DNA from: SZUA-36 sp963704855
GTDB taxonomy: Bacteria > Pseudomonadota > Gammaproteobacteria > Xanthomonadales > SZUA-36
Length of the DNA: 64,000 nt
Assembly (NCBI GenBank): GCA_963704855.1
Contig: CAVPHY010000017.1
Location: 124,001-188,000 of the forward strand
Direction: 5' to 3'
Position numbers and translations under genes: made by a program. This document shows, piece after piece, positions 1 through 7,756 of this stretch. Each line of letters starts with the position of its first letter. The first letter of the stretch is position 1. The notes under the pieces were generated by a model, which was given only the letters and a program-made list of their open reading frames with translations, did not search any database and was not told where the DNA came from.

Positions 1-600
1 TACATCGGTCAGATAATACTCGCTTTGAGAGTTTTCGCTGGTCATATTTTCGAGACAGGACATCAGTACCGGCCACGGCGCCATGATGATACCGGTGTTG
101 ACCTCGGTAATGGCCCGTTGCGCCGGCGTGGCATCGCGCTCTTCAACGATGCCTTTAACACGTTCATGTTTGTCGCGAATGATGCGTCCGTAACCGCGTG
201 GTTCGGGGATATCCATCGTCAGTACTTTTACCCCTTCTGACGGGGATTCAACCAGGGTTTTCAATACACCGGCTTCAAGTAAGGGTATATCGCCATAAAG
301 CACCAACACGTCGGCATCCTGTGGAATACCCGGCATGGCCTGCTGTACCGCGTGGCCCGTTCCCAGTTGTTCTGCCTGTGCCGCCCAGGTGATGTCAAAT
401 GCGGCGCAGGCGTCCATCACCTCCGGCGCTCGCGGGTTGAAAACTACGTGAATACCCGCCGGCTGAAGTTGCAATGCGGTGTCCAATACGTGAATAATCA
501 TCGGCCGGCCGCCGACCGTTTGCAGTACTTTCGGCACCTTTGATTTCATGCGGGTGCCTGCACCGGCAGCAAGAATTATGATATGAAGGGGTTTGCGCAT
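1..600 (-). CDS. glmU: GlmU N-terminal uridylyltransferase domain (partial)
   Basis: This is the first 200 codons of a GlmU-type enzyme that runs off the left edge of the window. The N-terminal domain of the family makes UDP-GlcNAc from GlcNAc-1-phosphate and UTP in the cytoplasm, for peptidoglycan and LPS. The protein opens MRKPLHIIILAAGAGTRMKS, which contains the nucleotide-binding signature LAAGAGTRM, and continues with KVPKVLQ. Further on come EQLGTGHAVQQA, the metal-binding YGDIPLL, GYGRI, EERDAT and the EVNTGI motif, all in the order expected for this domain. The ATG is at 598-600. The C-terminal acetyltransferase half lies outside the window, so the bifunctional nature is inferred. The gene is divergent from the peptidase at 730, with 129 bases between them. 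Confidence 0.93.
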   Translation of the reverse strand, partial: MRKPLHIIILAAGAGTRMKSKVPKVLQTVGGRPMIIHVLDTALQLQPAGIHVVFNPRAPEVMDACAAFDITWAAQAEQLGTGHAVQQAMPGIPQDADVLVLYGDIPLLEAGVLKTLVESPSEGVKVLTMDIPEPRGYGRIIRDKHERVKGIVEERDATPAQRAITEVNTGIIMAPWPVLMSCLENMTSENSQSEYYLTDV

Positions 601-729
601 AGTATTCAGTAGCTGGGATGATCGAAGATTATACCGGTAACACTATGCAAAGAAACAGTTGGAATTATGTTTAACCGGGGGCCTTGGGGTCTGGCCCGGT
701 TACCTGAATCGAAACTTTAAGGATTATCA

Positions 730-2700
730 ATGCGTACACTGTTAACCGGTCTGTTATTGCTGCTGCTGTCGAGCACGGGCTCAACTGCACAAGTGCAGCG
801 CTGGACGGCCAATGACGGTCAACTGGTGCTGGAGGGAATCCCGCAAATACCCGAATCCCTGCCGCCGATACTTAGCCGTTACCAGAATATACGGTCCGCC
901 AGTTTCACCAGCTGGTCAAAAGACAGCAAGAGCATTTTCATCAAGACCCGCTTAGGGCCCGTCGCCCAACTGCACCGGGTAGACGCGCCGGGTGGTGCCC
1001 GCTACCAGGTGACCTTCGGTGATGAACCGGTCGGCGAAGTACAGCTTAAGCCCGACAGCCACCTGCTGGCACTGACCCTGGACAAGGGAGGCGATGAGTT
1101 CGACCAGGTCTACCTGTTCAACCCCAGGGATGGCCTGAAGCGTTTGTTGTCGGACGGGGAAGCATTGAATAACCGCATGGCATGGGACCGGCAGGGCCAA
1201 AAGCTGGCGTATCGCTCCACGCGCAGGAACGGTCGCTCGAATGATATCTGGATACAGGATGCAGCATCTTCTGACGAGGCGACCCTGTTGCTCGCTACAG
1301 AAGATGGCACGCTATGGAAGCCCGTTGATTTCAGCCGTGATGGGAAAACAGTTCTGATCCAGCAATTTGTCAGCGTGGCCGATTCCAGGGTTTACATCAA
1401 GGATTTGCCCGATGGGGAACTGCAGTTGCTGGCAGGAGACCCGGAAAACCCGTCCAGTAATATCGCCACCGGTTTCAGCCGGAACGACGACAGCGTCTTT
1501 TTTGTAACCAACCAGCATGGAGGCGCAGCCGAGCTTGCACAAGCCAGGCTGAGTGAACCGCCCGTCATGACTTTTGTTCCCAGCACCTCCAACTGGGATA
1601 TCACCCAGTTTGTTTTAAGCCCCGATCGTAGGCGCGGTGCTTTTGTTGCCAACGAGAGTGGCATCAGCCGTCTTTACCTGTTTGACCCTGAACGGCTGAA
1701 TTACCGGCGTGTCGAGAAAGTACCACTGGGCCTGGTAACCGATTTGAGCTTCAGCCCCGATAGCAGGAAACTGGGGATGACCCTCAATTCGGCGCGTAAC
1801 CCGAACGAGGCTTTTGTACTTGAGCTTGCCCGCAAACCGCTGTCGGCGGGCAAATTGACCCGCTGGACCTATAGCGAGGTTGGCGGCTTGAATACGTCAG
1901 AGTTCTCAGAGCCTATTGCGTTTTCATTTCTTTCGCCTGTTGAAGGCCTGGAGAAGCCACTGCCCATTCCCGCCTTTGCCTATCTGCCACCTGGCGAGGG
2001 CCCGTTCCCGGTTATCATTCACGTCCATGGCGGCCCGGAAAACCAGTTTCGGCCACGCTTTAACAGCGACTTCCAGATGTGGATAGACCAGTTGGGTGCT
2101 GCTGTCATCGCCCCGAATATTCGCGGCTCACTGGGTTATGGTTCCTATTACATCACGATGGACGATGGTTATAACCGCGAGGCCTCGGTGAAAGATATCG
2201 GCGCCCTGCTCGATTGGATAGCGCAGCAACCGCAACTGGACCAGGACCGCGTGGCGATCATGGGGGCCAGTTATGGCGGTTATGTTGCTCTGGCCGCGGC
2301 CGTCCATTACAGCGACCGTTTACGGGCGGCGGTAGACCGCGTGGGCATCAGCAACTTTGTCACCTTCCTGGAAAACACGCAGGACTACCGGCGTGAATTG
2401 CGCCGCGTGGAGTACGGCGACGAGCGCGACCCTGAAATGCGCGCATTCCTGGAACGCATCAGCCCTCTGAACAATGTCGACAAGATAAAAATTCCGCTTT
2501 TTGTCCAACAGGGCAGCAATGACCCGATCGTGCCGAAATCGGAGTCGGATCAAATGGTTGCAGCCCTGCGTGAGCAAGGCCAGACGGTGTGGTACATGAA
2601 TGCCCTGAACGAGGGCCATGGCTATGCGAAGAGGGAAAACCGTGACCTGTTTGAACAGGCCACGTTTCTGTTTCTGCAGAGATACCTGCTGGGTGATTAA
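730..2700 (+). CDS. Exported S9-family prolyl oligopeptidase-like peptidase
   Basis: A 656-residue serine peptidase of the S9 family (acylaminoacyl-peptidase/DPP-IV-like). The N-terminus MRTLLTGLLLLLLSSTGSTA is a signal peptide, so it probably acts on peptides in the periplasm. Residues about 60-390 carry WD40/TolB-like propeller repeats (for example SWSKDSKS and SFSPDSRK). The alpha/beta hydrolase domain occupies about 420-656. The nucleophile is Ser514 in GASYGGY, and Asp598 (SNDPIVPK) and His630 (EGHGYAKREN) complete the triad. The length is normal for the family and all catalytic residues are present. It stands alone, convergent with the small exported protein that follows. The natural substrate cannot be told from the sequence. 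Confidence 0.93.
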   Translation: MRTLLTGLLLLLLSSTGSTAQVQRWTANDGQLVLEGIPQIPESLPPILSRYQNIRSASFTSWSKDSKSIFIKTRLGPVAQLHRVDAPGGARYQVTFGDEPVGEVQLKPDSHLLALTLDKGGDEFDQVYLFNPRDGLKRLLSDGEALNNRMAWDRQGQKLAYRSTRRNGRSNDIWIQDAASSDEATLLLATEDGTLWKPVDFSRDGKTVLIQQFVSVADSRVYIKDLPDGELQLLAGDPENPSSNIATGFSRNDDSVFFVTNQHGGAAELAQARLSEPPVMTFVPSTSNWDITQFVLSPDRRRGAFVANESGISRLYLFDPERLNYRRVEKVPLGLVTDLSFSPDSRKLGMTLNSARNPNEAFVLELARKPLSAGKLTRWTYSEVGGLNTSEFSEPIAFSFLSPVEGLEKPLPIPAFAYLPPGEGPFPVIIHVHGGPENQFRPRFNSDFQMWIDQLGAAVIAPNIRGSLGYGSYYITMDDGYNREASVKDIGALLDWIAQQPQLDQDRVAIMGASYGGYVALAAAVHYSDRLRAAVDRVGISNFVTFLENTQDYRRELRRVEYGDERDPEMRAFLERISPLNNVDKIKIPLFVQQGSNDPIVPKSESDQMVAALREQGQTVWYMNALNEGHGYAKRENRDLFEQATFLFLQRYLLGD

Positions 2701-2714
2701 ACCCGCTATACCAT

Positions 2715-2734
2715 ACCCCGCTATTGAGCGGGGT
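2715..2734. terminator. Possible hairpin terminator between convergent genes
   Basis: A perfect 8-bp stem, ACCCCGCT pairing with AGCGGGGT around an ATTG loop, lies in the 43-bp gap between the S9 peptidase stop and the stop of the convergent gene. The base run after the stem on the plus strand (TGGTTCTGACTATTTGG) is only moderately T-rich, so termination strength is uncertain. Confidence 0.4.
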
Positions 2735-2743
2735 TGGTTCTGA

Positions 2744-3121
2744 CTATTTGGCTAAGCCGGCCTTGTATGCACGCAAGGCTTCATTGAACATTTCGGCAAC
2801 ACGCTCTTCCATGCCCACAGAATAATCATGTGCATTTGATATCGCCATCAGGTTGCCCTGGGTCAGTTCTCCGCTTTCGGCATCCTTATTGATGCAGGTG
2901 CGATAGGCCTCCATATCCGCCTGGAACTGCTTGACGTTTTTTTGCGCCTCTATCAGTTGTTCCTTTTCCGCGGGTTCCGGAATCGGTGGTGGTGCGGAAG
3001 GCAGGTTGCATGCCTGGGCTTCCAGCGGCAATACGACCTTGCTGCCGTCCTGCATTACGTCCTGTGCCAATGCTGCCATTGACGTCATCAAAATCAGCCC
3101 TGCAAATATTACTTTTTTCAT
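2744..3121 (-). CDS. Small exported protein of unknown function
   Basis: I do not recognise this protein. It is about 125 residues long. The N-terminus MKKVIFAGLILMTSMAALAQ is a clear signal peptide, so it is probably periplasmic. The mature part has a proline-rich stretch (LPSAPPPIPEPAEKEQLIEA) followed by a mostly helical, charged region (QKNVKQFQADMEAYRTCINK) with a conserved-looking cysteine, and ends AYKAGLAK. I place the start at the second of two adjacent ATGs because an AGGTG Shine-Dalgarno sits five bases before it. The ATG at 3124 and another in-frame start at 3139 are alternatives. The 234 bases upstream, before the GNAT gene stop, hold no other gene I can support. Confidence 0.7.
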   Translation of the reverse strand: MKKVIFAGLILMTSMAALAQDVMQDGSKVVLPLEAQACNLPSAPPPIPEPAEKEQLIEAQKNVKQFQADMEAYRTCINKDAESGELTQGNLMAISNAHDYSVGMEERVAEMFNEALRAYKAGLAK

Positions 3122-3355
3122 CATGTCACCTGTTTTCAATCGTGTTGTATATGGAGTGGCCGTGCACTAGCGTCTTATCCGCCACCAGGTTTATTCACCT
3201 TCCCAATATTCAGCCATTCCTGCCTGATTGCGTATGATATAGCGCATCACTATTGGTTTTCCATCACCTTGGTCAGATTGGGCGGAAAATTCTGCCAATC
3301 CACCCGCCCTGCCCGGAACAGGGTGCTAAGCGATCTCTTTATTCACATTGAAGTT

Positions 3356-4000
3356 TCAGTTAATGGCCTGACCCATACAGTCAAATGCCCGGTAAGCCAC
3401 ATCCGAAGCCGGGCTTGCAGGGTAATCTTCGGCGAAAAGGCTCCACACCATCAGGTCACGGGATTGGCCTTCTGTATCCAGCGCACGTTTCTTCAGGGTG
3501 GCCTCGTGGGTGAAGCCCAGCCTGGCGGGTATGGATGCGCTGGCCCGGTTTTCCGGGGCGCACATGATCTCAACCCGTTTTACCTTTTCAATTTCGAACG
3601 CCACACGGATCAGGGCAGCGGTGGTTTCCGTCGCGAAACCATTGCCAATGGCATCCTTATGAGTCCAGTAGCCGATTTCAAGACCACCGGGACCCACACG
3701 TGCCAGCAACATATTTTCGCCAAGCAGGTTTTGCTCATCGGCATCAAAAACCGCATAGCGGTACATCTGCCCCAGATCGAAGGCAGCGCGGTGACCCCTC
3801 AGCCACTGGGCTGTTTGCTGCAGGTTGCGTGGTTCATCTTTCATGAACGGGATCATCGGCCGCAGGTGTGCATCACAGGCATCCAGCGCTGCCCTTAAAA
3901 CCGGCGCATCGGCGGGCGACCAGCACCTGAGCACCAGGCGGTCTGTTTCCACGCGATAGGCCGTACGTACTTCGGGTTCATTGCCTGCCATCAGAGCCAT
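3356..4000 (-). CDS. GNAT acetyltransferase, RimJ/RimL type
   Basis: A 214-residue acetyltransferase of the GNAT fold, closest in style to RimJ/RimL N-terminal protein acetyltransferases. It opens with the typical TDRLVLRCWSPADAPVLRAA, and the acetyl-CoA loop is visible at GYWTHKDAIGNGFATE. Later SIPARLGFTHEATLKK matches the last motif of the family, where the pantetheine is held. The substrate may be a protein N-terminus, an antibiotic or a metabolite, and nothing here decides. Its start overlaps the end of the ICMT-like methyltransferase gene by 10 bases, so the two are probably cotranscribed. An in-frame ATG three codons later is also possible. Confidence 0.85.
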   Translation of the reverse strand: MALMAGNEPEVRTAYRVETDRLVLRCWSPADAPVLRAALDACDAHLRPMIPFMKDEPRNLQQTAQWLRGHRAAFDLGQMYRYAVFDADEQNLLGENMLLARVGPGGLEIGYWTHKDAIGNGFATETTAALIRVAFEIEKVKRVEIMCAPENRASASIPARLGFTHEATLKKRALDTEGQSRDLMVWSLFAEDYPASPASDVAYRAFDCMGQAIN

Positions 4001-4443
4001 CGCCTCACGGTTGATTTGTAGTCCAGGTATTGCTGGCCAAAGCTTGCTTCCAGGAAGCGTTCTTCACCCAGCACAAAATTGTTGTGTATGATCAGTATAA
4101 AAAACACCACCGGTAACAATGCACCGATACTCCCCGTAAGAAAAGCTACACCGGACAGCATCACGAACATACCCAGGTACATCGGGTTTCGTGAGTAGCG
4201 GTAAAACCCGGTTTTGACCAGGGTGGTCGCTGCGTCGAAAGGTATGAGTCCGGTTCCCACACGTTTAAACGAGCCCGCTGATACTGCTGCGATTGTTATA
4301 CCAAGCAATACTATGATGACACCCGCATAAGCCAGCGGTACCCGGATGTACTGATAGACTGGAACGAAATAGTGCATCAGGAACATCAACAACAGGGTCA
4401 CCAGCAAATACACCGCCGGAAGAATTTTGCGCTTTTTCTCCAT
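3991..4443 (-). CDS. Isoprenylcysteine/phospholipid methyltransferase-like membrane protein
   Basis: A 150-residue integral membrane protein of the ICMT/PEMT family, which transfers a methyl group from S-adenosylmethionine to lipid-like acceptors. Four hydrophobic segments can be read (about residues 8-25, 38-58, 85-102 and 103-125). The family hallmark is GFYRYSRNPMYLG at about residues 79-91, followed near the end by EERFLEASFGQQYLDY, where the conserved GEE and the tyrosine motif bind SAM and substrate. The bacterial members mostly have unknown acceptors, and this one is no clearer. It lies 19 bases after a small membrane protein gene and overlaps the GNAT gene. Confidence 0.85.
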   Translation of the reverse strand: MEKKRKILPAVYLLVTLLLMFLMHYFVPVYQYIRVPLAYAGVIIVLLGITIAAVSAGSFKRVGTGLIPFDAATTLVKTGFYRYSRNPMYLGMFVMLSGVAFLTGSIGALLPVVFFILIIHNNFVLGEERFLEASFGQQYLDYKSTVRRWL

Positions 4444-4462
4444 CGGAACTATGGGCGATTCC

Positions 4463-4900
4463 TCAACTCGTCCAGCGGTTTGTCTTGGCCTTGGCAGCCA
4501 ACATCACCAGGTAGATCGAGATAATAATCACCAACACCGGCATCACCATACCGCCTGGCCCGAAAACCTCGAAGGAGTTGCTCATGAAGAAAGCATGGAA
4601 CATCTGTACCAGCACGCCGGCCAGTGACAACTGCAAAAACAGTCCGGCAAGACTTCTTCTCAACAGCAACAGGACACAGCCAAGAGCACCGAAATTAACC
4701 GCTACCGCGAAGGCCGCCGTTGCCCAGGCGGGTGTGGTTTCGTAAAGCTGGCGTTGATCATCCGGCAGTGCCGCAATCGTTTCCGGGCTCATCATGACCT
4801 GCATGACATAGGCCATCACACCCAACAGGTTCCAAACCAGCAATACCCCTGAAACGATCATGAACCATTTGGGGGCATTATTTTTTGATACTTCAGACAT
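4463..4900 (-). CDS. Four-helix membrane protein of unknown function
   Basis: A 145-residue protein with four predicted membrane helices (about residues 12-36, 58-80, 82-106 and 112-138). A short polar segment after the first helix contains PDDQRQLYETTPAW. Proteins with this layout are common in marine and soil bacteria and are sometimes named as sugar transporters, but I see no transporter motif and give it no function. The start is well supported by a strong GGAGG five bases before the ATG. It is the first solid gene of a probable three-gene unit with the methyltransferase and the GNAT protein. Confidence 0.75.
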   Translation of the reverse strand: MSEVSKNNAPKWFMIVSGVLLVWNLLGVMAYVMQVMMSPETIAALPDDQRQLYETTPAWATAAFAVAVNFGALGCVLLLLRRSLAGLFLQLSLAGVLVQMFHAFFMSNSFEVFGPGGMVMPVLVIIISIYLVMLAAKAKTNRWTS

Positions 4901-4943
4901 GCTTTCCTCCGGGGATGGTTGATACTAATACTGAGTATAGACG

Positions 4944-5069
4944 CTAAAAAACCACAAGCCACCCCATGACCGACTTGCTCAGGGCGACCGAACCCATATA
5001 CACAAAGATGATGAGACCGGCGAATGATAATGCGGCACATGCAACATGGATGGTTTTCAGGGTTTCCAT
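4944..5069 (-). pseudogene. 41-codon SirB-like N-terminal fragment
   Basis: A short open frame starts METLKTIHVACAALSFAG and ends in a TAG after one membrane helix and a second hydrophobic stretch. The opening (LKTIHV, then CAALS and a hydrophobic run) resembles the N-terminus of SirB-family membrane proteins, which are about three times longer. Nothing resembling the remaining helices follows, so I read it as a remnant or a very small membrane protein. No good Shine-Dalgarno precedes the ATG. The family match is from memory of the motif and is uncertain. Confidence 0.33.
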
Positions 5070-5100
5070 AATCTACAGGCTATGTCCGTGGGCGCTGGGC

Positions 5101-5382
5101 TTATCGTTTTCTGATTATTTCACAGATTTCAATACTGACAGAACGGTACCACTTGTCCCGGCCCTTGCGCTGTGCAAGCCGGTGCTCCGGGTCATTTTTC
5201 CACTCGCGTATCTGCTGTTCGGTTTGCCAGTACGAAATTGCAATTTCCTCGTCACCCTCGGTAACAGCAACGAAATCCAGGCAACCATACTTTTCAAAGG
5301 CCAGTTCCCTCAGCCGTTGGGCCATTTGCTGATACTCATCATCCAAGCCGGCCACACTTGCCCTGAATATGACTGCGTACAT
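5101..5382 (-). CDS. Antibiotic biosynthesis monooxygenase (ABM)-like protein
   Basis: A 93-residue single-domain protein of the ABM/dimeric alpha-beta barrel superfamily. It begins MYAVIFRASVAGLDDEYQQM and contains the familiar GCLDFVAVTEGDEEIAISYW and the WKNDPEHRLAQRKGRDKWY segment, in which the His and Arg positions are usual for the family. Members include small cofactor-free oxygenases, haem-degrading enzymes and many proteins of unknown role, and the family match does not give the substrate. The ATG at 5382 has GAGGA six bases upstream, and a TTG two codons earlier is less likely. It follows the hotdog-like gene by nine bases and is probably in the same transcript. Confidence 0.82.
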   Translation of the reverse strand: MYAVIFRASVAGLDDEYQQMAQRLRELAFEKYGCLDFVAVTEGDEEIAISYWQTEQQIREWKNDPEHRLAQRKGRDKWYRSVSIEICEIIRKR

Positions 5383-5391
5383 ATCCAATCC

Positions 5392-6129
5392 TCAGGTGGC
5401 GGCTGCTGTGGGTACTTCAAACCAGGTCGCATAACCCACGGCGCAGCAGGAACCCGACTCACCAAACAGCGCCGTGCCGGTGTAATGCTTGCGGCCCTGG
5501 TGGCTGATCTCCCAGCCGATCAGGACGCACTTCTCACCGGCCGATACGTGCGCCTTGATGGAAACGGCAAGCTCACCCAGCAGGATTGCGCCGTTTTTCG
5601 GTTCCGGGAATGCGTAGGCGCCCGGGCAATCAAGGGCGGCCCAGATGTACTCGGGCGCTACAAAGCCCGATTCATCAATGAGTGTTTCATCGGGTATCCA
5701 GGTGGCCGCCACCATACCTTCGGGGCCTGAACCCGGCTCAAGCGGTCCGGCAAATATCCTCAGCCCGTCACCGGGCTCGCGCTGCGGGCCACAGACAAAA
5801 CATCCCGGGTAAAAGTGTGCAACAAAGCCACGATAGCGGGCGGATGCCGCCTGTGCCCGGGCAAAGCCGGGTGGCTCTGGAATATCAAGGTCCAGCGTTG
5901 CAGGCCGGCCGGACGCGACCAGTTCATCGCCCGTTTCACTCCTGTGATAAAGCTCAACCTGGCCATCTCTCCGACGCACCTCCAGGGGTGTATCGAGCGG
6001 CGGAGGAATGCGCAGGCGTACAGCCGCCGGGCCATCGATGAAGCGACCGACCATCGCGCACGAATAACCACCGTTACCCGACGCCGGTGGCCCATGGAAA
6101 CGCTTGTCAATGATGACCGGGTGAATCAT
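5392..6129 (-). CDS. Hotdog-like (thioesterase superfamily) protein of unknown function
   Basis: A protein of 245 residues beginning MIHPVIIDKRFHGPPASGNG. The segment FHGPPASGNGGY followed by a short helix and LRIPPPLDTPLEV is the usual opening of an uncharacterised hotdog-like family. In the middle CFVCGPQREPGDGLRIFAGP carries two cysteines. The second half has WIPDETLIDESGFVAPEYIWAALDCPG, resembling the central hotdog helix of acyl-CoA thioesterases. I infer a double hotdog fold that may bind an acyl group, but enzymatic activity is not shown. An upstream in-frame GTG (6144) exists, but the conserved sequence starts at the ATG I chose. Confidence 0.7.
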   Translation of the reverse strand: MIHPVIIDKRFHGPPASGNGGYSCAMVGRFIDGPAAVRLRIPPPLDTPLEVRRRDGQVELYHRSETGDELVASGRPATLDLDIPEPPGFARAQAASARYRGFVAHFYPGCFVCGPQREPGDGLRIFAGPLEPGSGPEGMVAATWIPDETLIDESGFVAPEYIWAALDCPGAYAFPEPKNGAILLGELAVSIKAHVSAGEKCVLIGWEISHQGRKHYTGTALFGESGSCCAVGYATWFEVPTAAAT

Positions 6130-6182
6130 TCCGGAAGAACGCACTGATGTTTACCCCTGTCCAGGCTGCTGATCGCTTTGGG

Positions 6183-6914
6183 TCAGAACGAAAAATCCGG
6201 TAGCGAACCCAATGCGGCCCGCATCGCTTCGCTCCAGCCTTTTGAAATATCCTGGAAATAGGGATCGCTGCGCTCAAAACGGCGCTCATGGCTAACCCTG
6301 TATTCATCGACCGCATGCACTTGCAGGTCGATGGGCAAATCCACGCTTAAATTTGCGCGGATAGTGGAATCGAACGACACGCACAGCAATTTGACCGCTT
6401 CTTCAAAACTCATGTCCGGGTGCAGCGCGCGCACCAGTATCGGCCGGCCATATTTGGTCTCACCGGTCTGGAAAAAAGAATTGTCAGGGCTGGACTCGAT
6501 AAAGTTACCCTCGGGGTACACCAGGAACAGACGTGGCGCGCTGCCCTTGATCTGGCCACCAAGAATAAGCGTAGCGCTGAACAGGGACTCCGATACAGGC
6601 CCGGATGGCTGGTAATTTTTAACAACGTCGCGCAAGGTTTCGCCAAAAATCGAAGCAACCTGGAACATCGAAGGAGCCTTGAGGATCGATGGATTGCGCT
6701 CTTCCGGGGCCTTGGTGCGTTCATCGACGAGGCTTACAACGGCTTGTGTCGTGGCAAGGTTACCGGCGGATAGCAAGGTAATAACACGTTCGCCGGGAAC
6801 AACCCAGCTATTCATTTTCCGGGCCTGGGAAATATCATCAACACCGGCATTGGTGCGTGTATCGGACATGAAAACCAGTCCCTTGTTGAGCTGAAGCCCT
6901 ACGCAATATGTCAT
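6183..6914 (-). CDS. Anbu, proteasome-type protease
   Basis: A 243-residue protein of the ancestral beta-subunit (Anbu, COG3484) branch of the proteasome/HslV superfamily. It opens MTYCVGLQLNKGLVFMSDTR. After Met removal Thr2 would be the N-terminal nucleophile, with Asp18 (MSDTRTNAG) and Lys33 (QARKM) in the positions of the proteasomal catalytic triad. The mid part has LLSAGNLATTQAVVS and the end DPYFQDISKGWSEAM, both usual in Anbu. Family members assemble into rings or open helical forms, and the substrates are unsettled. It is the last gene of the cluster with transglutaminase, alpha-E and ATP-grasp genes. No proteasome alpha subunit or ATPase is present. Confidence 0.9.
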   Translation of the reverse strand: MTYCVGLQLNKGLVFMSDTRTNAGVDDISQARKMNSWVVPGERVITLLSAGNLATTQAVVSLVDERTKAPEERNPSILKAPSMFQVASIFGETLRDVVKNYQPSGPVSESLFSATLILGGQIKGSAPRLFLVYPEGNFIESSPDNSFFQTGETKYGRPILVRALHPDMSFEEAVKLLCVSFDSTIRANLSVDLPIDLQVHAVDEYRVSHERRFERSDPYFQDISKGWSEAMRAALGSLPDFSF

Positions 6915-6948
6915 GCAAAACCCGTCCTGTCGCTATCGGCAGCACAGC

Positions 6949-7749
6949 TTATTGCTGCACCTGTAGTTGAACAATCATGCTTTCCCGGGTCGGTCCATAG
7001 CGCATACCCGACACCGGAGAGGCATCATTATAATCGAGACCGGTGGCTACGCGGATATAGCGTTCATCGGGGGAATACCCGTTCGACACGTCAAAACCGA
7101 CCCAACCGATGCTCTCAAACCAGGCCTCAGCCCAGGCATGTGTTGCATCTTGCTCGGCCCGGTCGTTCATCATCAGGTAGCCGGAGACATAACGCGCCGG
7201 GTGACCGAGCAGGCGCATCACGGTGATGAAGATATGGGCATGATCCTGACAGACCCCGGCGCCATGACCAACCGCCTGCTCAGCACCGGTATCCGCATCG
7301 GTCTTGCCAATCGCATACGGTACATGCCTGATGATCAGCCTGGAAAGGGCGTGCGCACGCGCGATGTCATTTTCAAACTCGCTACCCAGTTCTTTCAGAA
7401 GTGTTCGGATTTTCGGCCCCGGGGTTGTCAGCAAAGTGGGGCGCTGGAATATCCAAAGTGGCAAAAAACCGCGATGTGGTCCGATGACGCCGGACATGTC
7501 CGAGGTTTCAACTTCACCCCTGACATGGATATCAACCCGCTCTCCACCCCGGTCAATACTGATCAGCTCGACATGATTGGTGTGTTGATCGGTGAAGTGC
7601 AATTCCCTGGACCCACCCTCAATCGCAATTTCCCAATGCAGGATTTTCTGACCTTCCCGTTGCTTGGGTGTCAACCGCACCTGCTGCAGTCCGTATTCGA
7701 CGGGGGCATCATAGAGATAGCTCGTGCTGTGGTTGACTTTTAGACGCAT
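6949..7749 (-). CDS. Transglutaminase-like cysteine protease of the Anbu cluster
   Basis: A 266-residue transglutaminase-fold protein with a bacterial N-terminal beta region (MRLKVNHSTSYLYDAPVEYG) at about residues 1-95. The papain-like core follows. The likely nucleophile cysteine is in GHGAGVCQDHAHIFI, and the His and Asp are in DATHAWAEAWFESIGWVGFD. Such proteins usually act as cysteine peptidases or amidases. The start at 7749 lies seven bases after the alpha-E stop codon and matches the conserved beginning of the family. A longer in-frame version would run back into the alpha-E gene and is rejected. Context suggests a role in making or breaking amide bonds formed by the ATP-grasp enzyme. 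Confidence 0.88.
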   Translation of the reverse strand: MRLKVNHSTSYLYDAPVEYGLQQVRLTPKQREGQKILHWEIAIEGGSRELHFTDQHTNHVELISIDRGGERVDIHVRGEVETSDMSGVIGPHRGFLPLWIFQRPTLLTTPGPKIRTLLKELGSEFENDIARAHALSRLIIRHVPYAIGKTDADTGAEQAVGHGAGVCQDHAHIFITVMRLLGHPARYVSGYLMMNDRAEQDATHAWAEAWFESIGWVGFDVSNGYSPDERYIRVATGLDYNDASPVSGMRYGPTRESMIVQLQVQQ

Positions 7750-7756
7750 CGTTTTC

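Noticed and set aside
3276..3300. A stem-loop (GATTGG pairing with CCAATC) downstream of the GNAT gene
   Set aside because: The stem has mismatches and no T run follows on the minus strand, so I do not call a terminator.
3269..3898. A 209-codon open frame on the plus strand opposite the GNAT gene
   Set aside because: It lies wholly antisense to a clear GNAT gene, has no family sequence and looks like a codon-bias shadow.
4966..5730. A 254-codon plus-strand open frame
   Set aside because: It runs antisense to the ABM and hotdog-like genes, both of which have family motifs. Its own sequence shows none.
6183..6914. A true 20S proteasome beta subunit
   Set aside because: No alpha subunit, ATPase or Pup genes are present, and the sequence and neighbours are those of Anbu.
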